A DNA stretch of 64,000 bases from Croceimicrobium sp965656185. GTDB lineage: Bacteria; Bacteroidota; Bacteroidia; Flavobacteriales; Schleiferiaceae. Shown here in pieces: positions 41,996-49,032 of the stretch (the first letter of the stretch is position 1; the number at the start of each line of letters is the position of its first letter). The translations under genes were made by a program, and so were the position numbers. The notes beneath the pieces are model-generated. The model was not told the DNA's origin. It searched no databases and was given only the letters and a program-made list of their open reading frames with translations. The stretch covers positions 60,104-124,103 of the forward strand of contig CBFHJH010000008.1 in NCBI GenBank assembly GCA_965656185.1, written 5' to 3'.

Positions 41996-43837
41996 ATGAA
42001 AAAGACCCAAACCCTTTCTAAAGTAACCATTCATTTTGCTGGCGACTCGGGTGATGGAATTCAGTTGGCCGGATCACAGTTTGCCAGTACTACCGCTTTG
42101 GCGGGAAACGATTTAAGCACTTTTCCCGATTTCCCTGCGGAGATTCGCGCTCCGATCGGAACGGTTTCTGGGGTGTCTGGATTTCAGATCAACTTTGGCA
42201 GTGAAACAATTCACACTCCAGGTGGGCGGCCCGATGTATTGGTTGCCATGAATGCTGCGGCTTATCGCAAGAACTTCCCTAACCTGAAGCCGGCGGGAGT
42301 GGCTATCGTAGATCCAGCTGGATTCGATAAAAAGAATTTGCGCTTGGCTGGTTATGAGGATGAAGAGAACCCGCTGCTCAATAAACCAGCCGATTATCAG
42401 TTTTACGAAATTGAGGTGACTCGCCTCAACCGCGATGCGATGAAGGAAGTGGATATTGCCCCACGAGATCGCGATCGTTCTCGCAACATGTTCGTGCTGG
42501 GCTTCATTTATTTCCTCTACAATCGTGATCTAGATGTTACCCTCAACTTCTTGGAAGAGAAGTTCAAGCATAAACCGATCGTTTTAGAAGCGAACCGGAA
42601 AGCCTTAATGGCCGGATACAATTACGGCGACACCATTGAGGCGATCACGCGTTACCGAATAGAAAAAGCCAAATTGCCCGCTGGCGAGTACCGCAATATT
42701 ACCGGTAATCAGGCCTTGGCCTTAGGCTTGATCACCGCTGCCAAGAAAAGTGGTCTAGAGCTTTTTTACGGCTCGTATCCTATTACTCCTGCTTCTGATA
42801 TTCTGCACGAATTGGCGGCCCGCAAGAATTATGGTGTGAAGACCTTTCAGGCCGAAGATGAAATTGCTGCGATCACTTCTGCGATAGGAGCTAGCTTCGG
42901 CGGAGCCTTGGGCGTAACTGGAACCTCGGGTCCTGGAATGGCGCTTAAGACAGAGGCCTTGGGCCTGGCCATGATGTTGGAGCTACCTTTGGTGGTAGTT
43001 AATGTGCAGCGCGGTGGTCCCAGCACCGGTTTACCTACAAAAACGGAGCAAAGCGATCTAATGCAGGCTATTTATGGTCGGAACGGTGAAACACCTATAC
43101 CAGTAATTGCAGCTGCTTCGCCTTCCGATTGTTTCCAGGCGGCGATCGACGCAAGTCGCATTGCTATAGAACATATGACACCGGTGATTTTATTGAGCGA
43201 TGGCTATATCGCCAATAGTTCCGAACCTTGGAAATTCCCGAAATCGCAAGACATTGAGGCGATCAAAGCACCTTTCCCTAAAGCAGAAGGTGATTATCTA
43301 CCCTATGAAAGAGATGCTCGGGAAGTGCGCGAATGGGCTATTCCAGGCACCGCTGGTTTGGAGCATCGACTGGGTGGTTTAGAAAAGGAGGATAAGACCG
43401 GTAATGTGAGTTATGATCCCGAAAACCACGAGCTAATGGTTAAAACCAGGGCACGGAAAGTAGCTTTGGTGGCACAGGAGTACCCTCCCACAGCTTTATT
43501 GCAAGGACCTGAAAAAGGCGATTTATTAGTGCTAGGCTGGGGTAATACCAAAGGCGCAATTCAAGTAGCGGTTGGGCAGGCTTTGGCGGAAGGGCTTTCG
43601 GTAGCGCAACTGCATTTGCGCAACATTAATCCTTTACCAGAGGACTTGGCTTCGATCTTAAAGAATTTTGAGAAAGTGCTGATTCCAGAGTTGAACAATG
43701 GTCAGCTCGTGCGAATAATACGCGACCAGTTCTTGGTGGAGGCGCATGTGTTAGATAAAATTCAGGGTAAACCCTTCCTCGCCGAAGAGATCCTGATGGA
43801 GATAAAAAGAATGTTGAAGGATGGATACACCGGTTAA
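41996..43837 (+). CDS. korA: 2-oxoacid:ferredoxin oxidoreductase, fused gamma-alpha subunit (KorA type)
   Basis: 613 residues. N-terminal ~190 residues are the gamma domain (VTIHFAGDSGDGIQLAG, FPDFPAEIRAPIGTVSGVSG), followed by the pyrimidine-binding alpha domain (NQALALGLITAAKKSGL, YPITPASDILHELA, FQAEDEIAAITSAIGAS, GTSGPGMALKTEALGLAM, RGGPSTGLPTKTEQSDL). It oxidatively decarboxylates 2-oxoglutarate to succinyl-CoA with ferredoxin reduction, together with KorB encoded next. The two genes overlap by 17 bases. Confidence 0.93.
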   Translation: MKKTQTLSKVTIHFAGDSGDGIQLAGSQFASTTALAGNDLSTFPDFPAEIRAPIGTVSGVSGFQINFGSETIHTPGGRPDVLVAMNAAAYRKNFPNLKPAGVAIVDPAGFDKKNLRLAGYEDEENPLLNKPADYQFYEIEVTRLNRDAMKEVDIAPRDRDRSRNMFVLGFIYFLYNRDLDVTLNFLEEKFKHKPIVLEANRKALMAGYNYGDTIEAITRYRIEKAKLPAGEYRNITGNQALALGLITAAKKSGLELFYGSYPITPASDILHELAARKNYGVKTFQAEDEIAAITSAIGASFGGALGVTGTSGPGMALKTEALGLAMMLELPLVVVNVQRGGPSTGLPTKTEQSDLMQAIYGRNGETPIPVIAAASPSDCFQAAIDASRIAIEHMTPVILLSDGYIANSSEPWKFPKSQDIEAIKAPFPKAEGDYLPYERDAREVREWAIPGTAGLEHRLGGLEKEDKTGNVSYDPENHELMVKTRARKVALVAQEYPPTALLQGPEKGDLLVLGWGNTKGAIQVAVGQALAEGLSVAQLHLRNINPLPEDLASILKNFEKVLIPELNNGQLVRIIRDQFLVEAHVLDKIQGKPFLAEEILMEIKRMLKDGYTG

Positions 43838-44825
43838 ATTAACGGCGCGCGACTTTAGCAGTGACCAAGAGGTTAAATGGTGTCCTGGTTGTGGCGACTA
43901 TAGTATTTTAAAGCAAATGCAATCGGTGGTGCCCGAGCTAGGTATCGCTAAGGAGGACTTAGTGTTTATCTCTGGCATTGGTTGCAGTTCCCGCTTTCCC
44001 TATTATATGAATACCTATGGTATGCATAGTATTCACGGCAGGGCGCCGGCGGTAGCTTCTGGTTTGAAAATGGCAAATCCCGATCTAAGTATTTGGGTTA
44101 TTACCGGCGACGGTGATGGCCTTAGTATAGGAGGAAACCATCTAATGCACTTATTACGTCGAAATATCGACCTAAATGTTCTCCTCTTTAATAATGAGAT
44201 CTACGGTTTAACTAAGGGGCAGTATTCACCAACTTCTGAGTTTGGCAAGAAAACCAAAAGCAGTCCCTTGGGGAGTTTAGATCATCCTTTTAATCCTTTG
44301 GCTTTGGCGCTTGGCGCGGATGCGACTTTTGTGGCGCGCAGTATCGACCGCGACCCTAAGCATCTTCGTCATGTTCTAAATGCCAGTCACTTACATAAAG
44401 GAACTAGCTTTATTGAGGTTTATCAGAATTGCAATGTTTTTAATGACGGAACTTTCCTAAACTTTACCGATAAGAAGTTAAAGAACGAATTCGTCTTACA
44501 GCTGGAGGAGGGACAACCCTTGATCTTTGCTGAAGGAACCAAGGGGATTCGCTTAAATGGCCTAAAGCCTGAGGTAGTTGAATTAGAGGAAGGAACTTCA
44601 ACCGATGGGTTATGGGTCCACGATAGTTCCGACCCCACCAAGGCCTATATTTTAAGCCGCTTTTTTGATGATAGCCTGCCAAGACCTTTTGGCATTTTCT
44701 ATCAAGCGCAAAGACCCTGTTACGAGGATGAGATGATGGCACAATTGAATCACGCTAAAGAAGCGCGGGGAGAAGGTGACTTGGACGAACTCATCCGCGG
44801 TGAGCGCAGCTGGACCGTAGAATAA
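43821..44825 (+). CDS. korB: 2-oxoacid:ferredoxin oxidoreductase, beta subunit (KorB type)
   Basis: 334 residues. N-terminal KWCPGCGDYSILK with the Cys pair, GIGCSSRFPYYMNTYGMHSIHGRAPAVA, the thiamine-diphosphate motif GDGDGLSIGGNH ... LNVLLFNNEIYGLTKGQYSPTS. It binds thiamine diphosphate and the Fe-S cluster and completes the KorAB complex. Similar to 2-oxoglutarate rather than pyruvate enzymes by its fused partner and separate small beta subunit. Confidence 0.93.
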   Translation: MDTPVKLTARDFSSDQEVKWCPGCGDYSILKQMQSVVPELGIAKEDLVFISGIGCSSRFPYYMNTYGMHSIHGRAPAVASGLKMANPDLSIWVITGDGDGLSIGGNHLMHLLRRNIDLNVLLFNNEIYGLTKGQYSPTSEFGKKTKSSPLGSLDHPFNPLALALGADATFVARSIDRDPKHLRHVLNASHLHKGTSFIEVYQNCNVFNDGTFLNFTDKKLKNEFVLQLEEGQPLIFAEGTKGIRLNGLKPEVVELEEGTSTDGLWVHDSSDPTKAYILSRFFDDSLPRPFGIFYQAQRPCYEDEMMAQLNHAKEARGEGDLDELIRGERSWTVE

Positions 44826-44884
44826 GGTTCTTTGAACAAAGTCCTTGGTAATTTGTAAATCTACCAAACCTAGATCGCTTATTC

Positions 44885-45196
44885 GTGGTGAGTTCTGAAG
44901 AGGGCCTGGACTGTTTAGACCTCAATACCGGTGGAGTATTAAAGCCACGGATAAATATTGGTCAGCGCACGAGATGGGTGCAAGCCGGTAGCCTAGACGA
45001 TGAACTTTTCTTTACCAGCCAAAAGAACGGGGTTTTTCAGCTAAATCGTCTCGCGCTAGCAAGTGGATCATTGCAAAGCTTTAAAGCTGAGGACTACCCT
45101 TATTTACATAGTTCTTCCGTGTCGGTTGATGCTTTGAATCAGCGCTTGTTCCTTTATAATCCCGGTGAGGCAATTGCGGTGGATCTTGCTGATTGA
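44885..45196 (+). CDS. Possible small protein or beta-propeller fragment, unknown
   Basis: 103 residues read from a GTG at 44885; the open frame already exists from 44852 without an ATG. The text looks coding: LFVVSSEEGLDCLDLNTGG, a repeat-like LDDELFFTSQKNGVFQLNRLALASG, and a final VSVDALNQRLFLYNPGEAIAVDLAD. This resembles blades of a PQQ/WD-type propeller. Lacking a good start or a full propeller, it may be the end of a decayed gene. No ribosome-binding site seen. It converges on the histidine-kinase gene. Confidence 0.4.
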   Translation: MVSSEEGLDCLDLNTGGVLKPRINIGQRTRWVQAGSLDDELFFTSQKNGVFQLNRLALASGSLQSFKAEDYPYLHSSSVSVDALNQRLFLYNPGEAIAVDLAD

Positions 45197-45202
45197 GGCT
45201 AT

Positions 45203-46567
45203 TTAATCGTTGCCATCACAAAAGCAGAGACTAAATACCGTGCCTTCACCTGGCTTACTTTTAACTCTTAGGTCACCATCATGCAGTTTCATAATGGTTT
45301 TACTCAAGCTTAGGCCGATCCCGGAACCATTTTTTCGCGTGGTAAAGAAAGGTATAAAGATCTGACTGAGTAATTCACTGTCGATGCCTTCACCGTTATC
45401 GGCAACCTCTATGAGTACTCCCTCATGAGCCAGTTTGGCCTGCATAAGGATCTTAGCCTCTTCGATTCCTTCCAAAGCAGCGATGGCATTTTTAATGAGA
45501 TTAATGATAACCTGTTCGATCATTTTCTGATCGGCCTCGATTGCTAGCCGGCTTTGGTCGAGCCGATAGCTCAATTCCACTCCTTTGGCTTTGGCTTCTT
45601 TTTGCATTAAAGACTGGCAATCTTCAAACAGTTCTTTAATGCTTACCAAGCTCTTCTTAGGGGAGGGAATTTGGCTGAGTTTTCGATACTCCTCTACAAA
45701 GCTCAACATTCCTCTACTGCGTCGAATAATGGTTTTTAAGCCCTCCGCAATATCCTTCATGTCGTCCTCGTCAAGGTCTGAGGCTTTTTTTAAGCTCCCT
45801 TCTTGATGGATCATGTCACCCAAAGTTTCACTGAGTGATACCACCGGCGTAACCGAATTCATCACTTCATGCGCCAAAATGCGAATTAAACGATGCCAAG
45901 CGTCTATTTCTTTTTCTTCAATAACATTACGGATGGTGCCAATACTAAGAAGATGCAGGGAATTACCTTGAACCTTGATATGCCTCAAGTCGAGGTAAAA
46001 ATCTTCTTGTTCGCTTTTATGGAGCGGAGACCAGAGTTTCCTGCCACTAAATGAAAAATCACCCACGGCCTCGGCCAAACTGGGTAATTTATCTTGCACC
46101 CTTTGCCATTCCTTAAAAGCGGGGATTCCCAGTAGATCGGAGCATTTATCATTGCTAAAAATGATCTTCCCATCGGTGTCGATCAACATTAGTCCGATGT
46201 TTACATTTTCTAAGACCAAGCGTAATACCTCTTGATGTTGATCGCCGGCATTGCGGTTTTCTTTCAGCTTGGCCAGAAGTTTTACAAACTCTTGCTCCAT
46301 TTTAGCAAAGGCTTGGCCAGATTGGGCTAATTCGAAGCTAGTGCTGTAATCTTCAAAACGAACACCTTCTAGAAACTTGCGGGTTTCGCGCACTATCTTC
46401 ATTTGGTAATGCCATAGTTCATATGCTTGGCCTATAAAGATCAGGCTAAGGACCACCAATGAGAAAAATACCTGGTAATTAAAGGATAGATAAAAGGCCA
46501 AGCCCATGGTAAAAGCCAAGCCTAGAATGCGTAAGATTATTTGGATGGAAAAGTCCTTAAAGCTCAT
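45203..46567 (-). CDS. Sensor histidine kinase (NtrY/AtoS-like, PAS domain)
   Basis: 454 residues. Two close N-terminal membrane helices (about 8-45), a HAMP-like linker, a PAS domain (VLENVNIGLMLIDTDGKIIF ... CSDLLGIPAF), the phosphoacceptor H-box HRLIRILAHEVMNSVTPVVSL, and the ATPase domain with N-box NLIKNAIAAL, G1 VADNGEGID, G2 KNGSGIGLSLSKTIM. It should phosphorylate the NtrC-type regulator encoded upstream; the two genes overlap by 11 bases. The absence of a large periplasmic loop suggests sensing in the membrane or cytoplasm. Confidence 0.93.
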   Translation of the reverse strand: MSFKDFSIQIILRILGLAFTMGLAFYLSFNYQVFFSLVVLSLIFIGQAYELWHYQMKIVRETRKFLEGVRFEDYSTSFELAQSGQAFAKMEQEFVKLLAKLKENRNAGDQHQEVLRLVLENVNIGLMLIDTDGKIIFSNDKCSDLLGIPAFKEWQRVQDKLPSLAEAVGDFSFSGRKLWSPLHKSEQEDFYLDLRHIKVQGNSLHLLSIGTIRNVIEEKEIDAWHRLIRILAHEVMNSVTPVVSLSETLGDMIHQEGSLKKASDLDEDDMKDIAEGLKTIIRRSRGMLSFVEEYRKLSQIPSPKKSLVSIKELFEDCQSLMQKEAKAKGVELSYRLDQSRLAIEADQKMIEQVIINLIKNAIAALEGIEEAKILMQAKLAHEGVLIEVADNGEGIDSELLSQIFIPFFTTRKNGSGIGLSLSKTIMKLHDGDLRVKSKPGEGTVFSLCFCDGND

Positions 46568-47918
46568 ATTTTTCCATTCTTCGGTACAGGGCGGCCCGAG
46601 TTAGTCCAAGGTCTTTAGCTGCTTTTGAAATGTTACCACGATGCTTATCCAGCGCTTCGGTGACCAAGTGCCGTTCCATTTCTTCCAAATTTAGACCTTT
46701 TGGTTTTGAGGCTTCTCCACTTTTTAATTGAAGGTCTTCTGGAGCAATTTCTTTATTACTGCTTAAGATCACTGCTCTTTCCATGCTGTGTTCCAATTCG
46801 CGCACATTGCCCGGCCAATGGTATTCGCAAAGCGCATCGAGCGCCGGTAGGGAAAGACTCAGTTTATCCTTTTGGTATTTAGCTTTGAAGCGCTCAAAGA
46901 ATTTCCTTGCCAAGAAGGGAATGTCTTCTATTCGCTCACGGAGGGGAGGTACGGTAATTTCTACCGTATTAATGCGGTATAAAAGGTCTTGCCGGAAACG
47001 ATTTTCTGCAACCCAATCGTGTATGGGGCTATTGGTTGCGCAGATGAGGCGAACATCCACGCTTCGGTTCTGATTTTCCCCCACGCGGCGTATTTGCTTG
47101 CTTTGTAGGGCGTGTAAAAGTTTAGACTGCAAGCTGAGGTCTAGGTTTCCTATTTCATCAAGGAAGAGGCTGCCTTCTTGTGCTGTTTCAAAACGGCCTA
47201 CTTTGTCTTCTTGCGCATCGGTAAAGGCTCCTTTCTTGTGACCAAAGAGCTCGCTTTCGAATAAGTTAGGGCTAATCGCTCCGAGGTCCACGGCTACAAA
47301 GGGCTCATGCTTACGTATACTTTGTCGGTGAATACTAAGAGCCAAGGCACTCTTACCCGTACCATTTTCGCCCAGCAAAAGAATATTTGCATCGGTGCTG
47401 GACACCTTGGCTAAGGTTTCTAATACCGCTTGCATTTTGGGAGATCTACTGCGGAGGTCGTCTTCCTTAAGTCCGGCTTGGTCTTCCCATTGCCTATTGC
47501 TGTTCTGTAGCTTAACCACCTTTTGCTTCTGTTTTGCCAGTTGCAAGGCATTATTTAATGTGGCCAAGAGCTTTTCGTTGGTCCAAGGCTTAAGTACAAA
47601 ATCGAAGGCCCCCTTTTTAATTGCCCTCACGGCCAATTCCACCTCTCCGTAAGCGGTCATAAGTACCACCTGTGTTTCAGGGCTTAGCTCTAAAATATGG
47701 TTGAGCCAATAGAGACCTTCGGCGCCATCATTACGCCCCTTGCGAAAGTTCATGTCCAGTAATACCAGGTCAATCCTTTGTTTACTCAAGATCTGATTAA
47801 GCTGATTGGGATCTTCGCTAGTTTCTACTTTGGCGTAGTGCTGCTTGAGGAGAATACGCGCGCTAGTTAGAACGTCATCGTCATCATCGACGATCAATAT
47901 ATGATGGGGCTTTTTCAC
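46557..47918 (-). CDS. NtrC-family sigma-54-dependent response regulator
   Basis: 453 residues from the GTG at 47918, giving MKKPHHILIVDDDDDVL. The alternative TTG at 47954 would translate the operator itself. Receiver domain with DDD acidic pocket and phospho-Asp in LVLLDMNF, AAA+ domain with Walker A GENGTGKSAL, the sigma-54 contact loop GAFTDA (GAFTGA in most relatives), Walker B GSLFLDEIG, and a Fis-type HTH (NISKAAKDLGLTRAALYRRM). It should bind the two 16-bp repeats just upstream of its gene and activate the divergent ABC operon from the -24/-12 promoter at 48029. Confidence 0.92.
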   Translation of the reverse strand: MKKPHHILIVDDDDDVLTSARILLKQHYAKVETSEDPNQLNQILSKQRIDLVLLDMNFRKGRNDGAEGLYWLNHILELSPETQVVLMTAYGEVELAVRAIKKGAFDFVLKPWTNEKLLATLNNALQLAKQKQKVVKLQNSNRQWEDQAGLKEDDLRSRSPKMQAVLETLAKVSSTDANILLLGENGTGKSALALSIHRQSIRKHEPFVAVDLGAISPNLFESELFGHKKGAFTDAQEDKVGRFETAQEGSLFLDEIGNLDLSLQSKLLHALQSKQIRRVGENQNRSVDVRLICATNSPIHDWVAENRFRQDLLYRINTVEITVPPLRERIEDIPFLARKFFERFKAKYQKDKLSLSLPALDALCEYHWPGNVRELEHSMERAVILSSNKEIAPEDLQLKSGEASKPKGLNLEEMERHLVTEALDKHRGNISKAAKDLGLTRAALYRRMEKYEL

Positions 47919-47937
47919 ATTATCGAAAGTAGACCAC

Positions 47938-47953
47938 TGTTCGAAATCGAACA
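47938..47953. promoter_or_regulatory. Upstream activator site copy 1, TGTTCG-AAAT-CGAACA
   Basis: Inverted repeat with 6-bp arms and a 4-base spacer, identical to copy 2 at 47960-47975. The centre lies about 110 bp upstream of the predicted sigma-54 transcription start (about 48055). It lies just before the regulator's own start codon, which also permits autoregulation. Confidence 0.8.
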
Positions 47954-47959
47954 AGTAGC

Positions 47960-47975
47960 TGTTCGAAATCGAACA
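47960..47975. promoter_or_regulatory. Upstream activator site copy 2, TGTTCG-AAAT-CGAACA
   Basis: Exact repeat of copy 1, centre-to-centre distance 22 bp, about two helical turns, placing both dimers on the same DNA face. Centre about 88 bp before the predicted start. Confidence 0.8.
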
Positions 47976-47997
47976 GGTTTTTTTCAGGTGCTACATT

Positions 47998-48010
47998 TAA
48001 GTTATTGATA
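47998..48010. promoter_or_regulatory. IHF-like site between activator sites and promoter
   Basis: TAAGTTATTGATA matches the IHF consensus (YAAnnnnTTGATW on this strand) at every defined position. It lies between the activator repeats and the -24 element, where DNA bending would be needed. Bacteroidota carry HU/IHF-family proteins, but binding here is inference, and the match is short in an AT-rich stretch. Confidence 0.45.
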
Positions 48011-48028
48011 GTCAATATTTTAATTTTA

Positions 48029-48044
48029 TGGCATAGGCTTCGCA
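48029..48044 (+). promoter_or_regulatory. Sigma-54 (-24/-12) promoter of the ABC transporter operon
   Basis: TGGCATAGGCTTCGCA carries the invariant GG and GC with exactly 10 bases between them, and TGGCA at the -24 element. The -12 element reads TCGCA against consensus TTGCA. It points rightward toward the ABC genes at 48343, with a start predicted near 48055. An NtrC-type activator gene is adjacent. Confidence 0.75.
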
Positions 48045-48117
48045 CTAAGTATAAGCACGAAAACTAAAGCATAAAAAGCTGGAAACTCTTCTTGAATTGA
48101 AGGCTTACGATGAAATT

Positions 48118-48268
48118 AAAAAAACCTCGGTTCCGCGATCACAGCAACGTTCTTTAAAGGCGGCACCCTGCAACATTTGAATTTGGTTGTTTAATTAGTT
48201 CAAGTAGCAGAATTTAGGGTTAAATCGGTTATCCTCTTGCAGGTCTGTCGTAAAGCCGAGGTTTTTTT
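48118..48268 (+). ncRNA. Structured leader RNA or small RNA candidate
   Basis: A perfect 13-bp inverted repeat (AAAAAAACCTCGG / CCGAGGTTTTTTT) closes a 151-base segment. Inside, CCTGCAA pairs with TTGCAGG and ATTTGAA with TTCAAGT, so an elongated rod with internal loops can form, ending in seven Us. It lies downstream of the sigma-54 start and 74 bp before the ABC ATPase start codon. It could be an attenuator, a 5' UTR element or an independent 6S-like RNA; no known family was recognised with certainty. Confidence 0.5.
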
Positions 48269-48342
48269 CTTTTTCATCCCTCCTCAAACTAAGTCCTCTG
48301 TCATTATGAGCTTTTCCGTTAATTTGTAGGACTAGCTGATCA

Positions 48343-49032
48343 ATGATTCGAATACACAATTTATCCAAAGTATATCGTGCGCAGGGGGTAGAAACTCGCG
48401 CGCTCAATGATATTGACCTTCACGTTCAAGAAGGTGAATTCGTTTCCATTATGGGGCCTAGTGGTTGTGGCAAGACCACATTATTGAATATTCTAGGGCT
48501 TTTGGATACCTACGATGAAGGATTATTCGTGTTTCGCGATCAAGACGTTCAGCAAATAGGTGAGAAGCAAAAATTACAGATCCGGAAGGAGCAAATTGGC
48601 TTTGTCTTTCAGAACTTTAATTTGATCGACGACCTTACCGTAGCCGAAAATATAGCGCTACCGCTGCATTACCTTAAAGTTCCATCCGCCGAAAGGCGCG
48701 AAAAAGTACTGCAAGTATTGGATCGTATTTCGCTCGGTCATCGCCGAGACTTTTTCCCCAATCAGTTATCGGGTGGTCAGCAGCAACGCGTTGCAGTGGG
48801 GCGGGCCATTATTACAGATCCCAAGTTGATCCTGGCCGATGAGCCGACCGGAAACCTGGATACTAGTCAGGGTAATGATATAATGGAAATGCTCAGTGGT
48901 CTTAACGATAAGGGCACTACGGTGGTTATGGTTACGCATTCTAGTCATGATGCTTCTTATTCTCAAAGGATCGTAAGGGTTTTAGACGGCTCGATAGTTT
49001 CGGAGAAAAAGGTCTTGCATGCTAATCTCTAG
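48343..49032 (+). CDS. ABC transporter ATP-binding protein (LolD/MacB-type)
   Basis: 229 residues. Walker A GPSGCGKTTLLN, Q-loop FQNFNLI, signature LSGGQQQRVAVGRAI, Walker B LILADEPTGNLD, switch VTHSSHD. Belongs to the MacB/LolD/FtsE group that energises FtsX-like permeases. The permease gene starts 14 bases before its stop. Preceded by a long leader and a sigma-54 promoter. Confidence 0.94.
   Translation: MIRIHNLSKVYRAQGVETRALNDIDLHVQEGEFVSIMGPSGCGKTTLLNILGLLDTYDEGLFVFRDQDVQQIGEKQKLQIRKEQIGFVFQNFNLIDDLTVAENIALPLHYLKVPSAERREKVLQVLDRISLGHRRDFFPNQLSGGQQQRVAVGRAIITDPKLILADEPTGNLDTSQGNDIMEMLSGLNDKGTTVVMVTHSSHDASYSQRIVRVLDGSIVSEKKVLHANL

Noticed and set aside
47919..47954. TTG start for the NtrC-type regulator at 47954
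   Set aside because: The codons would come from the inverted-repeat operator; receiver-domain homology starts right after the GTG at 47918.
48110..48157. 15-codon leader-peptide ORF before the ABC operon
   Set aside because: An ATG with a weak AAGG upstream exists, but the codons show no regulatory pattern (no runs of one amino acid) and overlap the 5' arm of the structured leader. Insufficient support.
48195..48407. 70-residue minus-strand ORF
   Set aside because: It overlaps the leader and the start of the ABC ATPase gene, with no start signal or protein-like pattern.
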